Of a DNA stretch of 21,709 bases, positions 7,960 to 15,381 are shown piece by piece (within the stretch, counting starts at the first letter, position 1; each line of letters begins with the position of its first letter). Location of the stretch: contig CAAEKI010000103.1 of assembly GCA_900756495.1 (NCBI GenBank), positions 1 through 21,709 on the forward strand. Direction: 5' to 3'. The notes beneath the pieces are model-generated. The model was not told where the DNA came from. It ran no database searches and saw nothing but the letters and a program-made list of their open reading frames with translations. The stretch comes from an uncultured Oscillospiraceae bacterium (GTDB lineage Bacteria > Bacillota > Clostridia > Oscillospirales > Oscillospiraceae). The position numbers were made by a program, and so were the translations under genes.

Positions 7960-9231
7960 TTATTTCAAAAGTTCGCGGATTTGCAGCAGGGTACAGTGGA
8001 GATGAAGGCGGGAGGTGATCCCGCCGTCGTTGAAATCGGTGTCAAGGATCTGTTTCAGCTTCTCCACCCGGTAGCGAATGGTGTTTTTGTGGGTGGCCAG
8101 ACGCTCTGCCGTGTAGAGATAACTCTTTTGGCATTCGATAAAGACCAACAGAGTTTGGAGCAGATTGGCCCCGGTTTCACGGTCGTAGTCATAGAGTTTT
8201 CGGATGCCGCTGCCCACGAAATCCAGCAGGTCCAATCCGCACCGGAGAGAGATCTGGCTGATGAGGTCGACGGATTTCAGACGGTCGTACCGGTAAACCC
8301 GCGCCTCAAAAGATCGCATGGGATGGAAGAGCCGGGCCTCCGACGTGGCCTGCCGGTAGCGGCGGGCCAGCTCCAGAATGCGCCGGTTCTTCTCATAGTG
8401 CACGCCAAGTTCAGAGATGGAGGCAAACTCGTCGCTGATACACACCCACGCCTCCAAATCTCCGGCCAACCTGTCCAGTTCTCCCCACTCCCAGGCACTG
8501 ATATGGTCCGCCCGGGCGGGACAGGGCAGCAGAGCGACCATCTGCTGCTGGTAGTAAAAGATCCGGCTGTAGGGGAAGATCTGCGTCAGCCGTTCTCTCA
8601 GTTCTCCATAATGGTGCTCTAAGCATAGATTGAGCACCAGAAAGCTGGAATAACTGCTCAGTCCGGTGGCCAGCGCCCGGTTTTCCAGCACAAGGGTGTC
8701 GTGTACATCGGTCTCGATCAGCTCGATGAGAATGCTCTCAAAGGGCTTTTCGCCCAGTTCCCGGCCGCGGGCGCCGAAGGAGAGATGTTTGGCGGCAAGA
8801 TCGCTGAGCAGATCCATCAGATAGTAGTCCAGCTCAGTGGGCTGACCGTGGATACACAGGGCGCTGAGATGGCCCAGCAGCACTCCGTTGTGATAGAGAT
8901 AATAGACCAGCATGGGGTAGGTGGACTGCTTGCTGGACCAGACAAAGCGGATGCGCTCGCCTGGGCGGACCGGCTTGTTGTTCCTGTGGTTGCGAACCAC
9001 ATTGGCAATGATGCCGCTGGAGAGGTAGCCCAGCTCGGCGGTGTCCCGCCAGACCATGTCCTCCTCCACTGCAAAATCCAGATTGGCCTGGGTGAGAAGC
9101 TTGTAGCTGTGGTCGGTAATATGAAGCGGCATTCCGATGATCTCCGACGCGTGCTCGGTCAGCTGAGGCAGGGTTTCCGTGGTGCAGTAGGCATGAAACA
9201 GGGCTTCGGCCTTTTCCATACGGCTGTCCAT
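7960..9231 (-). CDS. PucR/CdaR-type transcriptional regulator
   Basis: A 423-residue probable DNA-binding regulator. The C-terminal part (about residues 365-415, LLQTLLVFIECQKSYLYTAERLATHKNTIRYRVEKLKQIL) is the PucR C-terminal helix-turn-helix (HTH_30), with the typical TAERLxxHKNTIRYRxEKL pattern. The N-terminal two thirds has no motif I can name and probably senses a ligand. The ATG at 9231 is chosen over a TTG at 9237 because AAGGAGG lies 8-9 bases upstream of it. The gene has its own promoter and terminator and sits between two same-strand transport units, so it may control the ABC/PsuG-like operon, the MatC-like transporter, or both. Family members control purine, sugar-diacid or amino-acid catabolism, usually as effector-dependent activators. 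Confidence 0.85.
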   Translation of the reverse strand: MDSRMEKAEALFHAYCTTETLPQLTEHASEIIGMPLHITDHSYKLLTQANLDFAVEEDMVWRDTAELGYLSSGIIANVVRNHRNNKPVRPGERIRFVWSSKQSTYPMLVYYLYHNGVLLGHLSALCIHGQPTELDYYLMDLLSDLAAKHLSFGARGRELGEKPFESILIELIETDVHDTLVLENRALATGLSSYSSFLVLNLCLEHHYGELRERLTQIFPYSRIFYYQQQMVALLPCPARADHISAWEWGELDRLAGDLEAWVCISDEFASISELGVHYEKNRRILELARRYRQATSEARLFHPMRSFEARVYRYDRLKSVDLISQISLRCGLDLLDFVGSGIRKLYDYDRETGANLLQTLLVFIECQKSYLYTAERLATHKNTIRYRVEKLKQILDTDFNDGGITSRLHLHCTLLQIRELLK

Positions 9232-9262
9232 ATACAACCCCCTCCTTATTTAAAACAGCAGT

Positions 9263-9291
9263 ATTGTACGCTTTTTCTATCTGGAGATCAA
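9263..9291 (-). promoter_or_regulatory. Promoter of the PucR-type regulator gene
   Basis: On the minus strand TTGATC (9286-9291) and TACAAT (9263-9268) are separated by 17 bases. Transcription would start near 9256, about 25 bases before the ATG. The -35 box directly abuts the large inverted repeat at 9292-9335. Confidence 0.7.
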
Positions 9292-9335
9292 TGCCGGTTT
9301 GGCGCCATATCCGCGGACATGGCGCCAAACCGGCA
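9292..9335. repeat. Perfect 17-bp inverted repeat upstream of the regulator promoter
   Basis: Arms 9292-9308 and 9319-9335 are exact reverse complements, separated by 10 bases. Neither strand has a following T-run. It may end the MatC-like transporter transcript through an atypical hairpin, or it may be a regulator-binding site, because it touches the -35 box of the PucR-type gene and contains two copies of TTTGGCGCCA in opposite orientation. Confidence 0.8.
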
Positions 9336-9381
9336 GGGTAAAATAGGGAGCTTGCCATACTAAAATGTGGGTGCCGGCGGC

Positions 9382-10689
9382 TCAGGCCGGAATAATGCCG
9401 TAAAATCCCACGAAGGCCAGCAGCATAGAGATTCCCAGGCCTACCAGGGCGACTAGGAGCTGCCCGCGGAACAGGAGGACCTGTTCCTCTTCGGGGGCGA
9501 CGGACAGGATAGTGGCTCCCCCAGTGGAGAAGGGGGAAATTGTAGTCAGATTACCACCGATAGCGGTACAGCAGAACAGTGTCGAGTCTGACAGGCCGGC
9601 CCCGGCCGCGATGGCGGGGACGATAGGCGCAATCATGGGGAAGACGGCTGTAATCCCGCCGGCAAAGAAGGACAGCACGCCGGTGATCAGGGCCAGGAAG
9701 GGCGGGATGAGGACTGGGCTTACGGAGTCGGACACCAAGCCGCCCAGCCAATCGGTTACACCGGCGGCTTGGGCAACCCCCAGCAGCACGGTGATACCGG
9801 TGATCATAATAATGGTATTCCATGGCACGCCCTTGGTGATGGCAGTGCGCTCGTCCCCCAGCTTCAGCAGGATGCAGGCCAGCGAACCCAACAGGCAGAG
9901 CATCTGGATGTCGCAATAGCCCTTGAAGGCGGTAACGGCAGAGGTTTTTACGAAGGAGCCGAGAATGTTGGATACGATAACCAACAGCACGATGACGAAG
10001 ATGATGATCATACTCTTGACCTGGACAGGCGTAAGGGGCTCGGGTTTTTGCATGTTTTCAGGGGCTTTTGCCCGGTAACCCCTGAGAGCGAAGTAGAAGA
10101 CCAGTGCGATGATAATAAAGGTAATGGCGCTGAGGGCAAAGTACTTCCAAGCGATGGCGTCGGCTGCGCTCTGCTCGTAGCCCAGTTCGGCGATGGTGTT
10201 GGAGATAATAGTACCGGACTGAGTCCACAGGACATTGGAGCCAAAGCCGTTCAGGGCGGCGGCGATGCAGATCAGCAGGGGGTGAATGTGGCACTTCTTA
10301 TAGAGCTGGAAGCCCAGAACGCCGATGACGATACTGATCATAGGGTTGGGGGCGCCCATAATGCCCAGCACCGCGCCGATGAGGAGCAGGGCCAGAGGCA
10401 AGCTCCAGGCCGCCTTGCGGCAGCGGTAGAGAATGTGGTTGGCCAGCGCCTCCAGCGTCCCGTTTTGGTGTGGGAAGGAGAAGAACATGGTGATGGCTGC
10501 CAGCTGAAATACAATTTTGACGGGGGTCATGGCCACCACGGCGGAGGCCTTCATATTCATGATAATACAGCCGATGATGTACGCGAAGACCACGCAGACG
10601 AGTCCCAAGTTGATTTTAAGACGCCAGTTCATCAGAATTGCGATGATGACAGCGGCAACGACAAGGCCGTAAATGACGGTGTTTTCCAA
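9382..10689 (-). CDS. MatC-like dicarboxylate/anion transporter (ion transporter superfamily)
   Basis: A 435-residue polytopic membrane protein with about 10-12 hydrophobic helices. The N-terminus (INLGLVCVVFAYIIG, then FFSFPHQNGTLEALA) matches the MatC N-terminal domain seen in malonate/dicarboxylate carriers. The repeated half ends in TAIGGNLTTISPFSTGGATIL, a re-entrant-loop region typical of the SLC13/ArsB/CitM superfamily. The TTG start is supported by GAGGAGG 6-7 bases upstream, and no in-frame ATG with a ribosome site is nearby. It follows the cupin gene by about 60 bp on the same strand, so the two are probably cotranscribed. The likely substrate is an organic acid anion, but which one is not readable. 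Confidence 0.8.
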   Translation of the reverse strand: MENTVIYGLVVAAVIIAILMNWRLKINLGLVCVVFAYIIGCIIMNMKASAVVAMTPVKIVFQLAAITMFFSFPHQNGTLEALANHILYRCRKAAWSLPLALLLIGAVLGIMGAPNPMISIVIGVLGFQLYKKCHIHPLLICIAAALNGFGSNVLWTQSGTIISNTIAELGYEQSAADAIAWKYFALSAITFIIIALVFYFALRGYRAKAPENMQKPEPLTPVQVKSMIIIFVIVLLVIVSNILGSFVKTSAVTAFKGYCDIQMLCLLGSLACILLKLGDERTAITKGVPWNTIIMITGITVLLGVAQAAGVTDWLGGLVSDSVSPVLIPPFLALITGVLSFFAGGITAVFPMIAPIVPAIAAGAGLSDSTLFCCTAIGGNLTTISPFSTGGATILSVAPEEEQVLLFRGQLLVALVGLGISMLLAFVGFYGIIPA

Positions 10690-10750
10690 TGGATACCCTC
10701 CTCAACGCACAGCCCTCTAAAACAGGGCCTTTATAAAACCGCCGAATTTT

Positions 10751-11365
10751 TTATTTCTTTTCCCCGGCGCCGGGCCCCACATAAGCGCCCAGCTCCGAGC
10801 GGCGGAAGGGATTGACATACTTGCCGTAGTCCCGTTCAAAGTCTTCCGGGTACTCCAGGGTCTTATCCAGATAGCGCTTTTCATCCCAGTTGTTGTGCTC
10901 TCCCGAGACCATAACCACAATCTCCAGAAAGGGCCGGTCCGCCCGGGTGTAAAAATTCGGATTATGCCAGACCCCGCCCGGGATATATACGACGGTGGGC
11001 TTGTCTATCACAAATAACTCCTCGTCATCCCCGCGGCCGAGCCAGAATTTGACTTCACCGCCCAGCTCGAAGGGGTGCTCGGGGTCGGTGCCGTGGAAGA
11101 TAAAGATTTCGTCGGAGTCGTGTCTGTGACGGGAAGCCACATGTTTCTCCACACTGCCGTCGGGCAGATTGCGCTCCCAGTAGTCGCCGGCGCCCATCCC
11201 TGCGCCGGGAGCGTGGACAATGCAGGTGTGCATCCAGACTTTCGTCTTTTCATAGCAGCGGGCGTCCCACTCCAGAACGGGTTCAGCCTTGCCCTGAAAA
11301 AACGGGCGCACAATGCCCGGGTCTCTGATTTCTACCACCAGATCCTGATACTTTTTTTCACGCAT
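10751..11365 (-). CDS. Cupin-domain protein of unknown function
   Basis: A 204-residue soluble protein with a single cupin barrel. The likely metal site comes from SRHRHDSDEIFIFHGTDP (His-x-His with a following Glu) and the second motif IPGGVWHNPNF, whose His would complete the site. The conserved barrel core reads GGEVKFWLGRGDDEELFVIDKPTVVYIPGG. The C-terminal tail (NPFRRSELGAYVGPG) is unassigned. The ATG at 11365 is chosen because GAGGAGGG lies 6-7 bases upstream. The longer open frame beyond it has no ribosome site. It is the first gene of a two-gene unit with the MatC-like transporter, so it may act on the imported acid or on a derivative as an isomerase, a dioxygenase-like enzyme or a binding protein. 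No specific reaction can be claimed. Confidence 0.75.
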   Translation of the reverse strand: MREKKYQDLVVEIRDPGIVRPFFQGKAEPVLEWDARCYEKTKVWMHTCIVHAPGAGMGAGDYWERNLPDGSVEKHVASRHRHDSDEIFIFHGTDPEHPFELGGEVKFWLGRGDDEELFVIDKPTVVYIPGGVWHNPNFYTRADRPFLEIVVMVSGEHNNWDEKRYLDKTLEYPEDFERDYGKYVNPFRRSELGAYVGPGAGEKK

Positions 11366-11425
11366 AAAAATCCCTCCTCTTACGAAGCCGGCAGACTCTG
11401 GCCGTGCCGTACTCCTGTCTGTTAC

Positions 11426-11455
11426 AGCATACCATCCCCCGGAAGCAAGGCACAA
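11426..11455 (-). promoter_or_regulatory. Possible promoter of the cupin-transporter unit
   Basis: On the minus strand TTGTGC (11450-11455), an 18-base spacer and TATGCT (11426-11431) lie about 60 bp upstream of the cupin ATG. The boxes are only moderate matches. The remainder of the divergent gap (11456-11596) shows no gene. Confidence 0.4.
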
Positions 11456-11596
11456 CGGCCCCAGGATACGAAAAAGGGCTTGGGGGCGGAAATATATATG
11501 GCATCTGAGTACAAAGGCGCTGGCACAGGGCAAAAAATATTGTGCGAGTTATATAGTGGCGTGCGTGCAAAAAATGAAAGAGAACTGGAAACCTAT

Positions 11597-11625
11597 TTGA
11601 CTGTTTTCCCCATATGGGATATAAT
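11597..11625 (+). promoter_or_regulatory. Strong promoter of the racemase-like/dtd/hemZ/mrp operon, with embedded palindrome
   Basis: TTGACT (11597-11602), a 17-base spacer and a perfect TATAAT (11620-11625) precede the racemase-like ATG by about 38 bp. The spacer contains a perfect 10-bp palindrome, CCCATATGGG, at 11609-11618. This is a place where a dimeric repressor could bind between the two promoter boxes. Confidence 0.75.
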
Positions 11626-11662
11626 TCTAATAACTGCACATAGAGAGAAAGGGGGAGCGGTC

Positions 11663-12760
11663 ATGAAGACGCTGGTGCTCGACCGGCAGTCCCTGAAGAA
11701 TAACATTTCGGTTATCCGGGAAAAGGCCGGACCGGCGGCTATCTATGCCGTGCTCACCGGGGACGGCTTTGGAACCGGAGCGGTGGAATTGGCCAGGATT
11801 CTCCGGGAGGAGGGCATCGGAAGGTTTGCTGTCTCCGAGGTCAGTGAGGCCGCAGCGCTGCGCAAGGCGGGATTTACCGACGAGGAAATTCTCATGCTCC
11901 GCTCTACGACCGATCGGGAGGAACTTGAAAAACTGATCGATCTGAACGTGGTATGCACCGTGGGATCGGCCGAGACCGGCATGGCGCTCAACGGCGTGGC
12001 GGAGGCCCGATCCACTGTGGCGGAAGCCCATATCCAGGTGGACACCGGGATGGGTTTCGGCGGCTTCCTCACTGGGGAGCCGGACAAGATTCTGTCCGTG
12101 TACCGGAACCTGCCTAATGTGGCCATTTCCGGAATTTACACCCAGATTCACTCGTCCCGGGCCGACGGGCGGGACGCCCAGGTGCAGATGGAGCAGTTTC
12201 ACCAGGTTGTGGAGGCTGTCCGGGCCGCAGGATTTGAGACCGGTACTGTCCACGCCGCCGGATCCTATGCTCTGATGCATTACGAGTTTGCCCGGCTGGA
12301 CGCAGTGCGCGCCGGTTCCGCCCTTCTGGGCCGCTGCCGCCGCACACGGAACGACGGGCTTCAGAAGGTGGGCTACGGAGAGGCGGGCATTGAGGAGATC
12401 CGCTGGCTTCCCAAGGATCACACGGTGGGCAACGAAGTGCTGGTGACGCTGAAAAAGCCCACCCGGATTGCCGTCCTTCCTGTGGGGTATCAAAATGGCT
12501 TTGGCGTCTCCCGCAGCCGGGAGGCCGGGCTGTGGGCCCTGATCCGCCGCTGGTGGAGGGGTAAACGGCTCTATGTCCGCATCGGCGGACAGAAGGCGCG
12601 TATTGTGGGACGTATCGGGGCCATTGAGACCCTGGTGGACGTGACCGATTTGAAGTGTACTGCCGGGGATACGGCAGTCTTTGACTTAGATCCCCTGTAC
12701 GCCAGGGGCTTTGTTCGCGCTTACCGCGATCGCCCCGCCAGTGAGGAGGAATATCTTTGA
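11663..12760 (+). CDS. Alanine-racemase-like protein lacking the PLP lysine
   Basis: A 365-residue protein with the whole alanine racemase architecture: an N-terminal TIM barrel and a C-terminal beta domain. The family motif VVKADAYGHG is replaced by VLTGDGFGTG, so Thr32 stands where the PLP-binding lysine should be. HIQVDTGMGFGGF replaces VDTGMGRLGF, losing the arginine, and GRIGAIET replaces GRVSMDQ, losing the catalytic-site Met-Asp pair. VGYQNGF keeps the tyrosine of VGYADGY, and RAGSALLG keeps the arginine of RPGIALYG. With the lysine gone, ordinary PLP racemisation is not expected. It may be a binding, regulatory or cell-wall-related pseudoenzyme. The ATG at 11663 follows GAAAGGGGGAG. 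Its TGA overlaps the TTG start of dtd, so the two are translationally coupled. Fold is confident, function unknown. Confidence 0.85.
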   Translation: MKTLVLDRQSLKNNISVIREKAGPAAIYAVLTGDGFGTGAVELARILREEGIGRFAVSEVSEAAALRKAGFTDEEILMLRSTTDREELEKLIDLNVVCTVGSAETGMALNGVAEARSTVAEAHIQVDTGMGFGGFLTGEPDKILSVYRNLPNVAISGIYTQIHSSRADGRDAQVQMEQFHQVVEAVRAAGFETGTVHAAGSYALMHYEFARLDAVRAGSALLGRCRRTRNDGLQKVGYGEAGIEEIRWLPKDHTVGNEVLVTLKKPTRIAVLPVGYQNGFGVSRSREAGLWALIRRWWRGKRLYVRIGGQKARIVGRIGAIETLVDVTDLKCTAGDTAVFDLDPLYARGFVRAYRDRPASEEEYL

Positions 12761-13200
12761 GAGCTGTCGTCACCAAGGTGAAGCAGGCTTCCGTGGAGAT
12801 TGGAGGCAGGGTCAACGGGCAGATTGGCCGGGGATTCCTGGTGCTGCTGGGCGTGGGCTGCGGCGATACGGAGGCGCAGGCCGCAAAGATGGCGGATAAG
12901 GTCTGCGGCCTGCGGGTCTTTGAAGATGAGAATGAGAAAATGAACCTGAACCTGGAGGCTGTGGGCGGAAGCCTGCTGGTTGTCTCCCAGTTTACTCTCT
13001 ATGCCGATACCAAAAGCAGACGGCCCGGATTTACCGGCGCTGCCAGACCCGATGTGGCCATTCCCCTCTACGAGGCGTTCATGGAGGCGTGCCGGAAGCG
13101 TGGCTTCCAGGTGGAGCACGGGGAGTTTGGGGCCGATATGCAGGTCTTCTCCCAGAACGACGGACCGGTGACCATTCTGCTGGATACAGACAGAATGTAG
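12757..13200 (+). CDS. dtd: D-aminoacyl-tRNA deacylase
   Basis: A cytoplasmic enzyme that hydrolyses D-aminoacyl-tRNAs (and glycyl-tRNA-Ala), keeping D-residues out of proteins. The 147-residue length is typical. It carries the SQFTLYAD motif at about residues 76-83 and the Gly-cisPro specificity motif NDGPVTI at about 135-141. The N-terminal MRAVVTKVKQASVEI is characteristic. The start is TTG at 12757, overlapping the preceding TGA, with GAGGAGGA about 7 bases upstream. It is the second gene of a long operon. Its coupling to an alanine-racemase-like gene is notable because both families deal with D-amino acids. Confidence 0.96.
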   Translation: MRAVVTKVKQASVEIGGRVNGQIGRGFLVLLGVGCGDTEAQAAKMADKVCGLRVFEDENEKMNLNLEAVGGSLLVVSQFTLYADTKSRRPGFTGAARPDVAIPLYEAFMEACRKRGFQVEHGEFGADMQVFSQNDGPVTILLDTDRM

Positions 13201-13208
13201 ACGCCGTC

Positions 13209-13264
13209 CCGCAGCTGCGGATTAACCCGCCGCACGGCAAGGCACCCGGAGGGCGCAGCCCTCC
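13209..13264. repeat. Two GC-rich inverted repeats between dtd and the hydrolase gene
   Basis: CCGCAGCTGCGG (13209-13220) is a perfect 12-bp palindrome. GGAGGGC (13248-13254) pairs with GCCCTCC (13258-13264) around a 3-base loop. No T-run follows, so these are not convincing terminators. They may be processing or stability stems in the only sizeable gap inside the operon. Confidence 0.45.
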
Positions 13265-13291
13265 CCCAAATAAATGTACGAGGTAATGACG

Positions 13292-13897
13292 ATGATCATC
13301 AAAACCCTGGAAGTCCCACCAATCGGGACAAACTGCTATATTCTGGAGGACAATGACACCAAGTCCGCCGCCATCATTGACCCCGGCGGAGCGCCCGAGG
13401 CCATTCTGGAGCGGGTGAAGGGAGACGGCGTGGAGGTCAAGATGATCCTGCTGACGCATGGACATTACGACCATACCGGCGCGGTAAAGGCTCTGCGCAC
13501 CCAGTTCCCGGGGATTCCCGTCTACCTCCACCCTGCCGACGCCGCTCTGATGGGGGAACAGATTATGCCGGACGTGGGGGGGACGCAGCCCTACCAGGAG
13601 GGGGATGTGATCCGGCTGGGCACACTGGAGATCTCTGTCCTGCATACACCCGGGCACACCCCCGGCGGGGTGTGCCTCAAGGTGGGGGACACGATTTTTA
13701 CGGGCGACACCCTGTTTCAGGGATCCATGGGCCGCACCGACCTGCCCGGAGGCGACTATGAGCAGATTATGGAGTCTCTGAAGCGCCTGGATGGCCTGAA
13801 CGGTAACTTCCAGGTTCTTCCCGGCCATATGGGGGCCACCACGCTCAACCGGGAGCGGACGGGCAACTACTATATGCGGGAAGCCGCCAACAGCTGA
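13292..13897 (+). CDS. Metallo-beta-lactamase-fold hydrolase, glyoxalase II-like (YqgX/GloB type)
   Basis: A 201-residue cytoplasmic metal-dependent hydrolase. The metal-binding THGHYDH (His56, His58, Asp60, His61) is followed by HTPGHTPGGV (third metal histidine), TGDTLFQGSMGRTDLPGG (bridging Asp) and the terminal LPGHMGATTLNRE histidine. This set matches bacterial glyoxalase-II-like proteins such as YqgX, which act on thioesters, but the exact substrate is not known. The ATG at 13292 is preferred because the ACGAGG site lies about 7 bases before it. ATGs at 13274 and 13286 are in frame. It ends one base before hemZ, so it is cotranscribed with it. Confidence 0.88.
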   Translation: MIIKTLEVPPIGTNCYILEDNDTKSAAIIDPGGAPEAILERVKGDGVEVKMILLTHGHYDHTGAVKALRTQFPGIPVYLHPADAALMGEQIMPDVGGTQPYQEGDVIRLGTLEISVLHTPGHTPGGVCLKVGDTIFTGDTLFQGSMGRTDLPGGDYEQIMESLKRLDGLNGNFQVLPGHMGATTLNRERTGNYYMREAANS

Positions 13898-13898
13898 C

Positions 13899-15380
13899 AT
13901 GCGGCTGATCTTCAAGGGACACGACTATAAGTACGCGGCGGAACAAATGCTGTTGACGCTGTTCCCGGGAGAGCGCCCGGTCTATGAAGGCGGGGACGGC
14001 AGTACGGTTACGCTGGCGATTTCCCGGGGAAAGACCTGGCTTACCGCGACGGCAGTGCTGGACTGGGCGGGGAAACGCTGCCGCGCCTCAGCCCGGGCTG
14101 AGGCCGCGCAGCTGAACGGAGAGCCCTTGAACGACGACCGGGTGAGGCAGAGGATTCTGAAGCTGGCGTTCTATCGGGCGGGTACTGCGGCGCTGGGCAG
14201 AGAACCTCCCTGGGGGGCCATGACCGGGGTGCGGCCTGTCAAGATCCCAGCCAAAGCGATGGTGCATGGGGCAACTGAGGCGGAAGCGGAGGCCGTCCTG
14301 CGGGAGGTTTACCGGGTCTCTCCGTCGAGGAGGCGGCTGGCCATGGACTGTGCCAAGGCCAGCTTGGCGGCCCGGGCCAGTCTGAAGCGCAATGAGATCT
14401 CCCTCTATATCGGCATTCCTTTCTGTCCCACTCGCTGCGCCTACTGCTCTTTTGTGTCGGCCGACGTGGGGCGGAGCTTGAAGCTGGTGGAGCCCTTTTT
14501 GGAGCTGCTCTGCCGCGAGATTGCGGATGCCGGGATTGTCCTGCGGAGGCTGGGCCTCTCGGTGCGGACGGTATATATAGGGGGTGGAACGCCCACTACG
14601 CTGACTGCCGCCCAGCTCTCCGACCTGCTGGAGCAGCTGGAGCGATATGTGGACCTCTCCCAGTGCTCCGAGTTTACGGTGGAGGCCGGACGTCCTGACA
14701 CGATTACAGCCGAAAAGCTCTGCGCCCTGCGCGCCCACGGAGTGGACCGGGTGTCGGTGAACCCCCAGTCCATGAGCGACGCGGTTTTGGCCGCCATGGG
14801 CCGTGCCCACACGGCGGGGGACGTCCTGCGGGCATGGGAGTTGGTGTGTGCGGCGGGGTTTTCCTGCGTCAATATGGACCTCATTGCCGGCCTCCCCGCC
14901 GATACGGCGTCGGGCTTCCGTGCCTCCCTGGATCAGGTGATGTCCCTGGGCCCGGAGAATATTACCGTCCACACGCTGGCGCTCAAAAAGGGTTCCCGGC
15001 TGATGCTGGAAGGCGGCGCGCTCCCTGCCGGGGAGGAGGTCCATGCCATGCTGGACTATGCATGGGAGACACTGGGTGACGGCGGATATGTTCCCTACTA
15101 CCTTTACCGGCAGAAGTATATGTCGGGCTCCTTTGAGAATGTAGGCTGGTCCCGCCCCGGCTTTGAGAACCTCTATAACCTGTGCATGATGGAAGAACTC
15201 CACTCTGTGCTCGCGCTGGGGGGCGGAGGCGTGACCAAGCTGGTGGATGCCCGGGGAGGACGGATTGTGCGCATCGCCAACCCCAAATATCCATACGAAT
15301 ATCTGAACAGCGGCGAAAAGCTGGATGCAAAGTGGGATAAAATGACGGCCTTTCAGGCCGAAGTCGGAAAGGAGCGCTGA
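13899..15380 (+). CDS. hemZ: Radical-SAM coproporphyrinogen III dehydrogenase, HemZ type
   Basis: The family converts coproporphyrinogen III to protoporphyrinogen IX without oxygen, and some HemN-like relatives instead handle heme. The 493-residue protein has a long N-terminal domain typical of HemZ, starting MRLIFKGHDYKYAAEQ. It then carries the radical-SAM core with YIGIPFCPTRCAYCSF, cysteines 176, 180 and 183 (CxxxCxxC), and the family GGGTPTTL and SVNPQSMSD segments. The start lies one base after the hydrolase stop. There is no strong ribosome site, consistent with coupling. One base separates its stop from the kinase gene. Whether the cell makes heme cannot be judged here, as no other heme genes are in view. 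Confidence 0.9.
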   Translation: MRLIFKGHDYKYAAEQMLLTLFPGERPVYEGGDGSTVTLAISRGKTWLTATAVLDWAGKRCRASARAEAAQLNGEPLNDDRVRQRILKLAFYRAGTAALGREPPWGAMTGVRPVKIPAKAMVHGATEAEAEAVLREVYRVSPSRRRLAMDCAKASLAARASLKRNEISLYIGIPFCPTRCAYCSFVSADVGRSLKLVEPFLELLCREIADAGIVLRRLGLSVRTVYIGGGTPTTLTAAQLSDLLEQLERYVDLSQCSEFTVEAGRPDTITAEKLCALRAHGVDRVSVNPQSMSDAVLAAMGRAHTAGDVLRAWELVCAAGFSCVNMDLIAGLPADTASGFRASLDQVMSLGPENITVHTLALKKGSRLMLEGGALPAGEEVHAMLDYAWETLGDGGYVPYYLYRQKYMSGSFENVGWSRPGFENLYNLCMMEELHSVLALGGGGVTKLVDARGGRIVRIANPKYPYEYLNSGEKLDAKWDKMTAFQAEVGKER

Positions 15381-15381
15381 T

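Noticed and set aside
11366..11533. Longer N-terminus for the cupin protein
   Set aside because: The extra residues are Cys/Arg-rich with no homology, and the ATG at 11365 has a strong GGAGG-like site.
11075..11662. Extended N-terminus of the racemase-like frame
   Set aside because: The frame is open back to 11075, but it overlaps the cupin gene. The homology begins at MKTLVLDRQSL, where a good ribosome site and promoter are found.
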